Positions 44,122 through 53,725 are shown, counted from the stretch's first letter. The stretch is 64,000 bases of DNA from Leptolyngbyaceae cyanobacterium JSC-12 (GCA_000309945.1 CM001633.1:1510723-1574722), one strand, 5' to 3'. A program made the numbers and translations. Notes: generated by a model not told the origin, from the sequence alone.

Positions 44122-44700
44122 CTTACTGGTGCTTTGCGGATACCACTTTATCACCATTGCAATTTCAGTTCCGCCTAATTTCTTCTTTATAGGAGGAAAT
44201 TAGATATGTTCTACTGGAAAAAGAAACCCAGGCAAAGCAAAATCATTTTTGTTCCTGTTGCATCATGCCATTGTCTAGCTTTCAGTCAGATGTTAATATT
44301 TCGTTACACTACTTTATGTCATCTATTAGCGATCCCATCTGTTTCTTAAGTGATAATTTTTTCTCTCTTCTGTCAGTGCTGTACGCAGCGTGATACCTTA
44401 GTGAATGGCGTGAATACTTTAGTGCAGATGCTCTGGGACATAGCGGCTTGCTTCTCAGCAACGTCACGGATTGTGGCTTCACGTAACACCTGTTAGCACT
44501 TGGCTGCATGCCAACCACTTAAGGGATAAAGCAAGCAGTGGAATCTAGTTTTAACCATTTGTAAATTGTTGTTGGATTTTAGATTAACAAGAGGCAAGGT
44601 ATCGGTTGGTATTAGGCGCGAAGTTACCCTGAGTCCATAGCCAACTTCAGGTGGCAGTTCAATAGATTTTTAGTTAAATCCAGTCTGGAGGTATCATTCC
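44122..44700. other. Spacer between pdhA and rbp, including long 5' leader of rbp
   Basis: About 580 bases. It holds one short possible gene (44206-44349). The remaining AT-rich part probably includes the promoter and long leader of the RNA-binding protein gene, which has a GGAGG at 44687-44691. No known RNA was recognised. Confidence 0.5.
44206..44349 (+). CDS. Possible small protein with strong ribosome site
   Basis: ATG 44206 is preceded by AGGAGG (44191-44196) with nine bases of spacing. The frame reads MFYWKKKPRQSKIIFVPVAS and continues Cys/His-rich and hydrophobic to TAA at 44347-44349 (47 residues). No family was recognised. The ribosome site is better than that of most genes here, but the codon composition is unremarkable and chance is possible. 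Confidence 0.3.
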   Translation: MFYWKKKPRQSKIIFVPVASCHCLAFSQMLIFRYTTLCHLLAIPSVS

Positions 44701-45156
44701 ATGTCCGTTCGTTTGTATGTAGGTAACTTGCCGGAAGATCTAAGCCGTCAAGAGTTGGAAGCCGCTTTTGCTGAAGCTGGTGATTCAATTTCAACCAAAA
44801 TAATTACAGACCGCAAAACGAATAAATGTCGTGGCTTTGGTTTTGTCACCGTCAAAACTGATGAAGAAGCAGATGCTTTCATTGAAAAGTTCAATGGGTC
44901 TATTGTTAAAGAAAATCCAATAAAAATTGAGAAAGCGTTGCCTCGAGCTAAAGATAAGGGCGGGGATGAGCAACCAGCTGCTGAAGCAACAACGAACTCG
45001 GGTAGTGGTCGGCGGAAGGGAGGAAACAGCAAATCTTCTCGTCGCAGTAATGCAGCTAGTACTCCAGAGCTTGAAAGCGTACAACCTGATCCTCGCTGGG
45101 CACAAGAGTTGGAAAAGCTAAAGCAGTTACTTGCAGCTCAAACGACGAACTCATAA
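44701..45156 (+). CDS. rbp: RRM-type RNA-binding protein (Rbp family)
   Basis: 151 residues. A single RRM: RNP2 is RLYVGNLPED and RNP1 is KCRGFGFVTV, with LEAAFAEAGDSISTKIITDR between. A basic Gly/Ser/Lys-rich linker follows, and then a conserved C-terminal helix (DPRWAQELEKLKQLL). Cyanobacterial Rbp proteins are often induced by cold and can guide mRNAs. The long leader would fit such control, but that is inference. Confidence 0.9.
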   Translation: MSVRLYVGNLPEDLSRQELEAAFAEAGDSISTKIITDRKTNKCRGFGFVTVKTDEEADAFIEKFNGSIVKENPIKIEKALPRAKDKGGDEQPAAEATTNSGSGRRKGGNSKSSRRSNAASTPELESVQPDPRWAQELEKLKQLLAAQTTNS

Positions 45157-45978
45157 CCATTTGTTTGAGTTGACTCACTTGCAAAAGCGTAGGCTCAGCA
45201 TAGACCTTAAAAACCAACTTGACAGTTTATCTGTTATGTTTTGGCAATGAGATGGATCTGCTAGTGCTGCTATCCCCAGGTTTTCAGCAGATATTCAACT
45301 CTTGGATATTCAACTCTTAAGAGGTAGTGTGAACTAGGTGGAGTGGTAACTTACTTCCAGAAAAGGTATAAATTCGAGGGCTGTAGAGACTAGCTGCAGC
45401 CTTTTTCGTGTGATGCTGTTGCATCGAATCTTGTGAGCTAATTTATAAACGACTATTGCTCCAGACCACCAATACTGAATTTTAAGGTATGCCAAACTCA
45501 ATCGCTGCGGTTGAACAATCCAGCAATAACAACAGCCAGGGTTGGAGAAACAAAAATTGCTCACCATCTCAGTAAAACCAAGCCATAAGCAATCCCCAAG
45601 ATGCTGACGATTGAAGAAACAGATTGGCGTTCCTGTTGACTGCCAACCTGCCATTGATCGTGGCAGGGCTGGTTCCGGTAACACTGGCGAGGATATTACT
45701 TACACCTGGATCGCTGAAGTGAAGCCCACTACCAACGTTGACTTCCAGAAACCTATGGAAGAGGTTGCCTGCACTCCGCACTCCATCGGTGAACCAAATA
45801 CTCCGTTGCCGTAGAAGCAACTGGGGGAAGTTGAATCATGTTTCAAGGGGGGAAGGGATAAATCCAGACAATCGCGGTCACTAGGGGTCTATATTTAGAA
45901 ATCCCCAAATCCTCTGGAAAGAGACACCTGGCCCCATAGAAACGGAGCAACTTCACCAGTTCTTCAATTGCTAGAGCT
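45157..45978. other. Decayed spacer carrying an FHA exoprotein fragment
   Basis: About 820 bases with no intact gene. ATATTCAACTCTT occurs twice at about 45291-45318. A degenerate filamentous-haemagglutinin fragment occupies the middle on the minus strand (45569-45820). Frames on either side have many stops. Confidence 0.55.
45569..45820 (-). pseudogene. Fragment of a filamentous haemagglutinin N-terminal (TPS) domain
   Basis: The minus-strand frame contains SAGNLFHRFLEVNVGSGLHF, SDPGVSNILASVTGTSPATI and NGRLAVNRNANLFL. These correspond to the LFHSF-(Q/L)EF-NV, GV-NILSRVTG-NPS-I-G and ANLFLLNPNG core of cyanobacterial TPS exoproteins. After ANLFL the frame breaks into unrelated sequence and stops, and no signal peptide or start precedes it. 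It is a paralogous relic of the exoprotein type at the left edge of the window. Confidence 0.6.
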
Positions 45979-48093
45979 TTAAACCAGTTGAGGCAGTTTG
46001 TATGGACTGGTCAACCGTTCAAGCTGTTGGGTGAGTAGGCTGAGGAACAAGCCCACATCGGTCACTACACCCACCGATTCTACTGAGCCGCGATCGCTGA
46101 GCTTGGTCACTACTGCTGGGTTGATATCTACGCAAACCATCTTCACCCCTGCGGGAGTCATGTTGCCCACCCCAATTGAGTGCAGCATGGAAGATAACAT
46201 CAAGATTAGGTCTGCGCCTTCAATTAAACGGGCATATTCTTCTTGGGCTTTGATCAGGTCCATTTGCGTATCCGGTAGGGGACCATCATCGCGAATGGAA
46301 CCTGCTAGCGCAAACGGGATATTGTTCTTGACGCACTCGTAAAAGACCCCACTGGTTAATACACCTTGCTCTACGGCGTTGGCGATGCTGCCACAGCGGC
46401 GGATGGTATTAATCACTTTCAGGTGATGGCGATGCCCACCCCGTACTGAAACACCCCGCTTCATGTCCACGCCCAGCGATGTGCCCATAATTGCTTGCTC
46501 CATATCATGAACGGCGATCGCGTTACCGCCCAGCAATGCTTGTACGTATCCTTCCCGGATCAAGCGTGACAGATGCTCGCCACCCCCTGTATGAATTACC
46601 ACAGGACCAGCCGTTACTACCACCTTGCCGCCCTGGTCACGGATCTGGCGCATTTCCCAGGCAATCTGTTCTACAACCAGTTCCACCCGGCGTTCGCTGG
46701 AAACCCCCGACCCCATAAAGCTGAATTCCTGGGTGTTGCGCTGCTCACGAGATTCTGTCTTGCGCACTGTGCGAATACCTTCCACACCTACCACGACGCG
46801 ATCGCCCTGCTTCAAGTCTCGCAACAACTTACACTGCGCTACAGATCCGTCTGGTGTGTCACTGATGACGATTGCGCCATCCATCCGCTGTTTCTGCACC
46901 TTCACCCATTCGCAATTCACCCGCACTTCCGTGGGATAAATCGTGGTGACGTAGAAGTCATCTGGAGCAACTCCATCCTGCGGCGCGGGTTCCCAAATAA
47001 TGTCGCAGATTTCCTGGGGTGGGGGAACAGCTCCCAAATCAATCAATTGCGAAATAATCGTTTCCATCACTTCATGAGAGGGAGCCGTCACCTTGACATC
47101 AGCAGATGAGGTGCTCTGGCGTTGCTCACCCAACTGGAAGTTCAACACCTGGAAACTGCCGCCCCCTTCCACAATCAGATCTAACGCCTGGTTAATTAAT
47201 CCAGCATCCAGCAGGTGCCCATCCATCCGTACCACTCGACTTTCCACCGCCGCGATCGCCCGATGATCAGGAATAATCGGTTCTGTTACCCGCAAGGTTA
47301 AGCATTTCGCCGCACCACCTGCTTTCAAAAACTCGGTCAGGGGTGTTTCAATCACTTCAAAACCCAAGTTTGTCAACCGCCTTTTTAGCTCATCCGTCGC
47401 TTTGTTCATAATCACGACGCGATCAACGTTTACGGCATTGCAGGCAAAATTCACAGCATCCTTTTCGCTCACTATAATTCGCTTTTCTGCCGGAACCCGT
47501 AACTCAATCAACCGGTTGGAGTAAGAATCGAAGGCGGGTGGGTAATACAGCAAATAGCCATCCGTCAGGGGGCAAAAGCAGGTATCCAGATGGTAGAAGC
47601 GCTCATCCATCAACCGCAGCGACAGGACTTCAATATCCAGCCACTTGGCAAGATGCGGGTGAGAATCAAGTTCTGAACGGAAGCCGTAGCCTGCCCAGAG
47701 CCAGCGTCCTTCCCGATCTAGCAGGGCATCGCCAGCCCCTTCAAATGGCAAGTCTTTCGGCAGTTCGTACACTGTGAAGCCTTGCGATTCAAACCACTCT
47801 TTGAAGAAGGGTTCCTCTCCCTGACGCTCTTTATGAAAGAAACGGCTGAGAACGACGTTATTGCCCAATACCAGCCCCGCATTAGCAGTAAACACCATAT
47901 CCGGCACACCCTTTTGAGGTTTCACCAGATCTACAACGGCGCGGTCTTTGAGAATATGGAATAGCCCTTGCCACTGCTCAACAGCGCGATCGCGCGATGA
48001 CTTATGAACATTTCCCTCCATCCAGGGATTAATTACATAGTCCACGTCATAGTGGTCAGGAGCACACATCAGGAAGCGGATTGAAGAAGTCAT
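45979..48093 (-). CDS. argZ: Arginine dihydrolase AgrE/ArgZ with ornithine cyclodeaminase-like C-terminal domain
   Basis: 704 residues. The N-terminal amidinotransferase-fold half carries the catalytic Cys264 (KAGGAAKCLTLRV), with MVFTANAGLVLG and FEGAGDALLDREGRW as substrate-site segments. The C-terminal half (TIGR00300-like, VTAGPVVIHTGGGEHLSRLI, VCVDINPAVVTKLSDRGSV) acts as an ornithine cyclodeaminase giving proline in AgrE. The enzyme converts arginine to ornithine, CO2 and two ammonia, which feeds cyanophycin turnover. Length and Cys264 match the characterised proteins. An AACCC-rich spacer lies upstream. Confidence 0.92.
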   Translation of the reverse strand: MTSSIRFLMCAPDHYDVDYVINPWMEGNVHKSSRDRAVEQWQGLFHILKDRAVVDLVKPQKGVPDMVFTANAGLVLGNNVVLSRFFHKERQGEEPFFKEWFESQGFTVYELPKDLPFEGAGDALLDREGRWLWAGYGFRSELDSHPHLAKWLDIEVLSLRLMDERFYHLDTCFCPLTDGYLLYYPPAFDSYSNRLIELRVPAEKRIIVSEKDAVNFACNAVNVDRVVIMNKATDELKRRLTNLGFEVIETPLTEFLKAGGAAKCLTLRVTEPIIPDHRAIAAVESRVVRMDGHLLDAGLINQALDLIVEGGGSFQVLNFQLGEQRQSTSSADVKVTAPSHEVMETIISQLIDLGAVPPPQEICDIIWEPAPQDGVAPDDFYVTTIYPTEVRVNCEWVKVQKQRMDGAIVISDTPDGSVAQCKLLRDLKQGDRVVVGVEGIRTVRKTESREQRNTQEFSFMGSGVSSERRVELVVEQIAWEMRQIRDQGGKVVVTAGPVVIHTGGGEHLSRLIREGYVQALLGGNAIAVHDMEQAIMGTSLGVDMKRGVSVRGGHRHHLKVINTIRRCGSIANAVEQGVLTSGVFYECVKNNIPFALAGSIRDDGPLPDTQMDLIKAQEEYARLIEGADLILMLSSMLHSIGVGNMTPAGVKMVCVDINPAVVTKLSDRGSVESVGVVTDVGLFLSLLTQQLERLTSPYKLPQLV

Positions 48094-48311
48094 AACCCTT
48101 AACTCAGTTGGTGGATAGACGCGAACAACGTTACGAACTTATTAAAAAGACAATCTTTTATTCTACTAGAAACTCTCTCCTTCCCTAGTCAAGTGTTATC
48201 GATTGGCAACAATCAGCAATCACAACAATCAGCACTCATGCCTGGTTCATCGCGCTGGGCGATCGTACCGAATTTTGGCACTCCCCAGTTGTCCACTTCG
48301 CCCCCTTATCT

Positions 48312-49031
48312 ATGACTGATTTCATCTACACCTACCCCGTTCTCTACCCAGGGAAACTGCTCAAACGCTACAAACGCTTTTTCGCTGACGTTGAACTGGA
48401 TACGGGCGAAATTATCACGGCTCACTGTCCCAACACGGGACCAATGACCGGCATTTCTACCATCGGCAGCCCAGTATATGTTTCAAAAAGTACCGATCCT
48501 AAACGTAAACTTGCCTATACCTGGGAACTGATTGAAGTGTATGACAATGCACCAACCTGGGTTGGCACTAATACAGGATTGCCTAACAAAGTCACAAATT
48601 TGGCATTAGCCAATAAACTTTTTCCAGAATTAGGTAGCTACAGCGACATTCGCTACGAAGTGCCCTACGGGCAAGACAAGAAAAGCCGAATTGATTTTTT
48701 ACTTACAGGCTCTGATAAACCGATTTACATCGAGGTAAAAAGTACAACCTGGGCATGCAAGGATTTAGCGATGTTTCCAGACACTATTACTACTCGTGGT
48801 CAAAAACATTTACGTGAACTAATCGCGCTTTTGCCGGATGCTGTTCCTGTGATGCTTTACTTCATTAATCGCGGGGATTGTCCCTACTTTGCTCCCGGAG
48901 ATAGCGCTGATCCGGCGTACGGTAGATTATTTCGGGCGGCAGTTCAAGCAGGGGTAAAAGTCCTACCCTGCCGATTTGAAGTCACCCCAAGGGGAATTCG
49001 TTATCTGGGATTGGCAGAACTCAAGATTTGA
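48312..49031 (+). CDS. sfsA: Sugar fermentation stimulation protein homologue SfsA
   Basis: 239 residues. FADVELDTGEIITAHCPNTG, PMTGIS, RIDFLLTGSDKPIYIEVKST and ELIALLPDAVPVMLYFINRG are SfsA motifs. The D...E.K core resembles PD-(D/E)XK nucleases, and the protein has been described as a DNA/RNA-binding nuclease-like factor. Its cellular role is unclear. Confidence 0.9.
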   Translation: MTDFIYTYPVLYPGKLLKRYKRFFADVELDTGEIITAHCPNTGPMTGISTIGSPVYVSKSTDPKRKLAYTWELIEVYDNAPTWVGTNTGLPNKVTNLALANKLFPELGSYSDIRYEVPYGQDKKSRIDFLLTGSDKPIYIEVKSTTWACKDLAMFPDTITTRGQKHLRELIALLPDAVPVMLYFINRGDCPYFAPGDSADPAYGRLFRAAVQAGVKVLPCRFEVTPRGIRYLGLAELKI

Positions 49032-49390
49032 CATCGATCCTATCTGTGGACGAAGCCTTTGAAGTTGATTGACACTGACATCGAGTCAGAGGTTGAGGGC
49101 TGTTTCAAATCAGCGGTCAGGAAATAACTGCTGTCGCATTTCTTCCTGAAAGGTTGCTGAGACCTAGTAAGTAAGGCTAGTAGTTTGTAGATGAATACCC
49201 AGTCTGCTCATCCAACTGGAGGGTGGCAAGAAAATCGTGCTATTTCTCCAAGCTGGAGTACTATACACCAGAGGTTTACAGTCATTCGGTTTTTCCCATG
49301 CATTGCCCTGGGAACTCGTTGTTTTGTCTGAACTATTCAATGCATTCTTCATTCACTTAAAGAAAACTTTGATTTTAAGGTTTTAGAGGA
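49032..49390. other. Spacer without recognised content
   Basis: About 360 bases between sfsA and the M23 peptidase gene on the same strand. I see no gene, RNA or convincing repeat; it should hold the promoter of the peptidase gene. Confidence 0.5.
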
Positions 49391-50041
49391 ATGATTCAGT
49401 CGCTCAAATCACACACTTGCAAATCTCTGGTCATTGCTGGATACGGATTGATGGGTGCGATCGCCTCCATCAGTTTCGCCACCCAATTTACTAACCGTCA
49501 GTCTGCAGATGCCGTAGAAACTTATCCTGCTCAGATGGCAGTGGGCACCTGGCAAGGCTCCTCCTTTCCTGTGGAAAATTTTCAAGCCTATACCTCGCCC
49601 TTTGGCTTGCGCCGCTCAGTTGATGGTGGTTACTCGCAGGAATATCATCGGGGATTGGACATGGCAGCTCCTGAAGGTAGCTACATCCGCAACTGGTGGA
49701 CAGGAAAAGTCGTGGAAGTTTCAGACGATAGTGCTTGCGGGACTTCGATTGTGATCCAATCGGGACAGTGGGAACATATCTATTGCCACATGAAGGGACG
49801 CGTTGAGAAAGACAGCCGGGGGCGCTATGTAAGCGATCGCAGCGGCGGCATTCAGATTTGGGAAGGACAAATTGTACAAGCTGGGATGCGTATTGGTCGA
49901 GTAGGCATGACCGGGCGCACTACCGGCCCCCATTTACACTGGGGACTGAAGTACGGTGGGCAGTGGGTTGATCCAGCCCTGGTGTTAAAAGCTATGTACG
50001 CTGAACAATCTGGACGTGGTCCGCTTTCAGTTCGCCCATAA
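49391..50041 (+). CDS. M23 family metallopeptidase
   Basis: 216 residues. The N-terminal hydrophobic segment (SLVIAGYGLMGAIASISFA) is an anchor or signal. The LytM fold shows FGLRRSV...EYHRGLDMAAPEG (zinc His and Asp), EHIYCHM and TGPHLHWGLKYGGQWVDP. It is predicted to cut peptidoglycan cross-bridges in the periplasm. The last codons repeat a short motif (TTTCAGTTCGCCCA at 50023-50036 and 50042-50055), leaving the stop between two copies. Confidence 0.88.
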   Translation: MIQSLKSHTCKSLVIAGYGLMGAIASISFATQFTNRQSADAVETYPAQMAVGTWQGSSFPVENFQAYTSPFGLRRSVDGGYSQEYHRGLDMAAPEGSYIRNWWTGKVVEVSDDSACGTSIVIQSGQWEHIYCHMKGRVEKDSRGRYVSDRSGGIQIWEGQIVQAGMRIGRVGMTGRTTGPHLHWGLKYGGQWVDPALVLKAMYAEQSGRGPLSVRP

Positions 50042-50084
50042 CTTTCAGTTCGCCCAAGAGTGAGAAGGTGATTCCACTTCTCGT

Positions 50085-51773
50085 TCATCCTTGATGACTG
50101 AGGTTGCGCCAGCGGTTGAGAGCGGCAGCAAGTTCAAAGCGGCGGAAGTGAGCAAAGTCACCAGGGGGGCAAAAGGCGAGCGGATCAAAGCCATTTGCTT
50201 GAATGTCTGAAAGGACGTAATCAAGCACTTCTGTAACTGTGTGGGTGCCATTGAGGTAATGGGCTTGCAGATAAACCAGAGTTGCTGCGATCGCCCGGAG
50301 TTGTGCCGGATCGACCAGTTGTTCCACGGCTGATAAATTGATTTCTTCCCGACCAATCACAATCGTATCCAAGTCATGAGCTTTCCACTTGACAACCTCA
50401 GAGGTTCGCAAGGCAGGTAAACGTCGAGGGGTGAAAGCTCCAAATTGCTCTCCCCCTTCGGCAGCGCGGTGCGTGGTGTATTGCTGGGCGATCGCTTTTG
50501 CCTGATGGGTAACATCGTGCGGTTGAAAGTCTTGCATGGCGATTACGGTATCTGCCACGTCAAAATAGTCACCGCTGCCGCCCATCACCAAAATCGTGGA
50601 AACCCCATGCTCGGTGAAGAGTTGGCGCACCTTGTCGATAAATGGCGTGATCGGCTCTTTGTCTTTGCTAATCAGGGCTTGCATCCGGCGATCGCGGATC
50701 ATGAAATTGGTTGCTGACGTATCTTCATCCACCAGTAGCAGTTTGGTTCCAGCCTCTAGGGCTTCCATAATCGTTGCCGCCTGAGAGGTGCTACCGCTGG
50801 CATTCTCAGTCGAGAATTGGGTGGTGGAACGTCCCAATGGCAGGTGATTGATGAACGGAGAAATATCCACATTGGCAACACTACGCCCATCTTCTGCCCG
50901 GATTTTTACCGCTGTGGGATGGGTGATCACAAACTCACGCCCATCGCCAGGAATGTGATTATACACACCCCGCTCGATCGCATGTAGCAGCGTGGATTTT
51001 CCGTGATAGCCACCACCCACAATCAGCGTAATTCCTGCTGGAATCCCCATGCCTGTGACCTTGCCACAATTGGGACAAGCAAATTCGACTCGTAACGCAT
51101 CTGGAGCCTTGAACGGAATGCCATTAGGTAATGGGCGATCGTCTACCCCACTGCGACGCGGCAGCATGGCACCATCGGCAATGAAGGCAACCAGTCCCTG
51201 CTCTGCCAATTGCGATCGCAGCCAGTCAGCATCTTCTGCTGTTTCAACGTGGCGTAACACCGCATCCGCATCCAACGAGGAGTAGCGCAAAGAGTGATTA
51301 ATCAACTCCGGCAAATCATCGCACAGCATTTCTGCCGCTTGCCGTCCCGCCACCCGCCGCCCAAAGGCAGGCAGCCCTACTACTAATCGCACTTCTACCC
51401 ACTCATCCTTCACAAAGGCAGAGGTGCGTTCCAGAATCGATTGTCGTGGTTGAGTAATGGCAATTAATCCGCTGCTGCCACTCCCTCGTTTTTGCCGTAA
51501 AGAATGCGCCACGCGATCGCACTGGCGGGTTAAAAAGTCGCGCAACGCCACTCCTCGACTGGGACTGTCATACAAGAATTTTGGTAATTTCGCTTTTGCC
51601 TGCGGCATTCGCACCCGACACTGGCTGGGAGAGGCAAATGGATCACCCTGCACTCGATCAATCAGCAGCGTGAAATCTGGAAAAGTATATTGCCGTTCCA
51701 GATCTTTGTAAGCTTTGTAGCTCTGCCCATCGATTCGATTGAGAAACTGGCGTAAAGCACTCTGAGTCGTCAT
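50085..51773 (-). CDS. ABC-ATPase domain protein (COG3044-type)
   Basis: 562 residues. The N-terminal region has RQFLNRIDGQSYKAYKDLER and FTLLIDRVQGDPFASPSQCR. The nucleotide domain has a Walker A-like GGGYHGKSTLLHAIERGVYN, signature-like STENASGSTSQAATIMEALE, and Walker B LLLVDEDTSATNFMIRDRRM. A Cys pair (CPNCGK) precedes the P-loop. The family is widespread, is not a transporter, and may act on nucleic acid; the trypanosome relative MRB1590 remodels RNA. No direct function is known here. Confidence 0.85.
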   Translation of the reverse strand: MTTQSALRQFLNRIDGQSYKAYKDLERQYTFPDFTLLIDRVQGDPFASPSQCRVRMPQAKAKLPKFLYDSPSRGVALRDFLTRQCDRVAHSLRQKRGSGSSGLIAITQPRQSILERTSAFVKDEWVEVRLVVGLPAFGRRVAGRQAAEMLCDDLPELINHSLRYSSLDADAVLRHVETAEDADWLRSQLAEQGLVAFIADGAMLPRRSGVDDRPLPNGIPFKAPDALRVEFACPNCGKVTGMGIPAGITLIVGGGYHGKSTLLHAIERGVYNHIPGDGREFVITHPTAVKIRAEDGRSVANVDISPFINHLPLGRSTTQFSTENASGSTSQAATIMEALEAGTKLLLVDEDTSATNFMIRDRRMQALISKDKEPITPFIDKVRQLFTEHGVSTILVMGGSGDYFDVADTVIAMQDFQPHDVTHQAKAIAQQYTTHRAAEGGEQFGAFTPRRLPALRTSEVVKWKAHDLDTIVIGREEINLSAVEQLVDPAQLRAIAATLVYLQAHYLNGTHTVTEVLDYVLSDIQANGFDPLAFCPPGDFAHFRRFELAAALNRWRNLSHQG

Positions 51774-51832
51774 ATCACACAGAGATAAGGGACAGGGTGT
51801 AGGGTAAAAGAGTCACCTAAATTGAATGCTAA

Positions 51833-52048
51833 ATGACTAAACCAGACGTGATTAAGGACGTGATTAAGTTAGATCAATTCTTGAAACTCAAGGGTCTTGT
51901 GCAGACAGGTGGTCAGGCAAAGCTGCTGATCCAGGCGGGAGAAGTTGAAGTTAATGGAACGGTAGAAACGCGCCGGGGACGCAAGTTGGTTAAGGGCGAT
52001 CGCGTATCCACCATGGGCGAAACCATAACTGTTGACTCTAATTTATGA
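51833..52048 (+). CDS. Small S4-domain RNA-binding protein (YbcJ/YaaA type)
   Basis: 71 residues. IKLDQFLKLKGLVQTGGQAK, LLIQAGEVEVNGTVETRRGR, KL and GDRVSTMGE form a single S4 RNA-binding fold, as in YbcJ/RlbA. Probably binds rRNA or tRNA. It has a six-base tail-to-tail overlap with purS. Confidence 0.85.
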   Translation: MTKPDVIKDVIKLDQFLKLKGLVQTGGQAKLLIQAGEVEVNGTVETRRGRKLVKGDRVSTMGETITVDSNL

Positions 52049-52324
52049 ACCTATGTTCATAGGTGTGGACAATTCTTTAAGATCAAACCGATAATTTTCA
52101 ATAACTGGGTTCGCTAGCAATTGGTCACAAATAGCATCTAACTGACGTTTAGCATCCTCAGAGTTTTCTGCGGTCAGCGTCACCTCGATATATTTACCAA
52201 TGCGAATCTGTTCCACATTGTTGTAGCCCATGTGTTTCAGTCCTGATTGCACCGCCGTTCCTTGAGGATCTAGAACGGATGGACGGAGAGTAACATAAAC
52301 TTGAGCAAAATACTGTTGAGCCAC
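52043..52324 (-). CDS. purS: Phosphoribosylformylglycinamidine synthase subunit PurS
   Basis: GTG 52324 (VAQQYFAQVYVTLRPSVLDP) gives 93 residues; an in-frame ATG at 52336 would add four. QGTAVQSGLKHMGYNNVEQI, RIGKYIEVTL and DAICDQLLANPVIENYRFDL are PurS features. It bridges PurL and PurQ in the fourth step of purine synthesis. purQ, often next to it in cyanobacteria, is not adjacent here. Confidence 0.92.
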   Translation of the reverse strand: MAQQYFAQVYVTLRPSVLDPQGTAVQSGLKHMGYNNVEQIRIGKYIEVTLTAENSEDAKRQLDAICDQLLANPVIENYRFDLKELSTPMNIGS

Positions 52325-52439
52325 AAACCCCTCCAAAAATTTACCAATCCTGATGCTATCGTTTTCCTGCCTCGATCACTGATGCTTGGATAAAGCATTG
52401 CCTGTTTGTCCCATTCTCCTCTCTCCTTACTCTTTTCGC

Positions 52440-52847
52440 ATGAAAGCCCGCCGCACTCGCAATCAGGAGCGTATTCTCGAAGTTCTCAAGACCCTCGGTC
52501 ACTCCATCTCGGCACAGGATTTATATGTAGAACTGCGAAATCGAAGTTTGTCAATGGGACTGGCAACGGTTTACCGCTCACTGGAATCGCTCAAACTAGA
52601 GGGTATTGTTCAATCACGCACTACGGCTGGAGGCGAAGCCCTTTATAGTCTAGTTCAGGAAGATCGACATCACCTTACCTGTTTGCAGTGTGGCAACTCA
52701 ATCGCGATTGATCAGTGTCCCGTGCATGACCTGGAAGTGCAGCTCAACCAGTCTTATCAGTTCAAAATCTATTACCACATGCTGGAGTTTTTCGGGTTGT
52801 GTACTCAATGTCAGCAAACCAACCCTGCGCATGATTCCAGTCAGTAA
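52440..52847 (+). CDS. zur: Fur family zinc regulator Zur (FurB)
   Basis: ATG 52440 (MKARRTRNQERILEVLKTLG) gives 135 residues; an in-frame ATG at 52386 adds 18 residues from a pyrimidine-rich leader. The winged helix (SISAQDLYVELRNRSLSMGL, ATVYRSLESLKLEGIVQSRT) and the HHLTCLQCG...CTQCQ structural zinc cysteines are present. The sequence resembles cyanobacterial Zur more than FurA or PerR. It represses zinc uptake genes and also affects oxidative stress genes. Confidence 0.82.
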   Translation: MKARRTRNQERILEVLKTLGHSISAQDLYVELRNRSLSMGLATVYRSLESLKLEGIVQSRTTAGGEALYSLVQEDRHHLTCLQCGNSIAIDQCPVHDLEVQLNQSYQFKIYYHMLEFFGLCTQCQQTNPAHDSSQ

Positions 52848-52933
52848 TCCCTGAGTACTATCCAGCCAAGAGAGCTTTGAAAAGTACCAACCTGAGGGGT
52901 TAGGATCAAGCCATTGCAAGATGATTGACTCAT

Positions 52934-53725
52934 CTAGTCAATCCTGAGCTTGTCACCAATACTGATCGTTTTCCCTGCTTCAGTAACGGGGATCTGGGTG
53001 TTGATCGCCAAGCGGTAAAAGTGATTAAACCGCGATCGCTCTGCCCATTCGGGTAACGTAATCTGCCGTTGTGTAATAAATGTTTTCTGAAAATTTGGAT
53101 AGGTTGCTCCAGTTTGGGGGTTGCGAGTAATTACGATGCAGCGCTGGCAAGGGTTAATGCCCATAAATTCGACATTCCCAATCCAGAAATTAACTGCTCT
53201 CCCTGCTGCTGTAAACAATCGATCTTCCCAAAATGGAGGAACACCTGAAATTTCGATGTTTGCGCGAAAGCGTAAGCGAACGTCTTCAATGTCAAGTCCG
53301 GGATACCATGAAGCGACCATTTCTAGGGTTGCTGTGCTGATGATTGTTGGACCAGGAGACTCTGTATCATCGGGAAAGCCTGTGTCAAGGTTTTGCCTGA
53401 TCTCTACAGGAAAACCAAAATAACGCGCCAACCAATTTTCAAGAACACCCCGCTCTCTCTCGATATGGAACTTGTTTATTTGACCAGTTCCCTGTACCCA
53501 CAGCGCAACTATGTTAGTTTCAAGATCAAACTCAGAGCGTAAAGCATGAACTTTCTCGTTACGCTTCCCATTAACGAAGTGACCGGATTGGTCGAAAACT
53601 GCGAACTCACGATCACCTTTTAGTGCTCCACTTCTGAGTACGGGAATTTTCTCAATGCTGACTCGATCCAAAGATTTAATTGGATAGATGAATAATTTTG
53701 AAACGGAAGGAATCACGCTCCTCAT
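52934..53725 (-). CDS. MOSC domain-containing protein
   Basis: 263 residues. MOSC_N beta-barrel: VSKLFIYPIKSLDRVSIEKI and LKGDREFAVFDQSG. The MOSC domain contains NVEFMGINPCQRCIVITRNP and TGATYPNFQKTFI, with the conserved Cys thought to bind molybdenum cofactor or carry sulfur. The molybdopterin relationship (mARC/YcbX-like) is known for the family; the substrate here is unknown. Confidence 0.85.
   Translation of the reverse strand: MRSVIPSVSKLFIYPIKSLDRVSIEKIPVLRSGALKGDREFAVFDQSGHFVNGKRNEKVHALRSEFDLETNIVALWVQGTGQINKFHIERERGVLENWLARYFGFPVEIRQNLDTGFPDDTESPGPTIISTATLEMVASWYPGLDIEDVRLRFRANIEISGVPPFWEDRLFTAAGRAVNFWIGNVEFMGINPCQRCIVITRNPQTGATYPNFQKTFITQRQITLPEWAERSRFNHFYRLAINTQIPVTEAGKTISIGDKLRID

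Noticed and set aside
48100-48311. Short CAATCAGCA repeats between argZ and sfsA as a CRISPR-like array
   Set aside because: Only a couple of imperfect copies without regular spacers.
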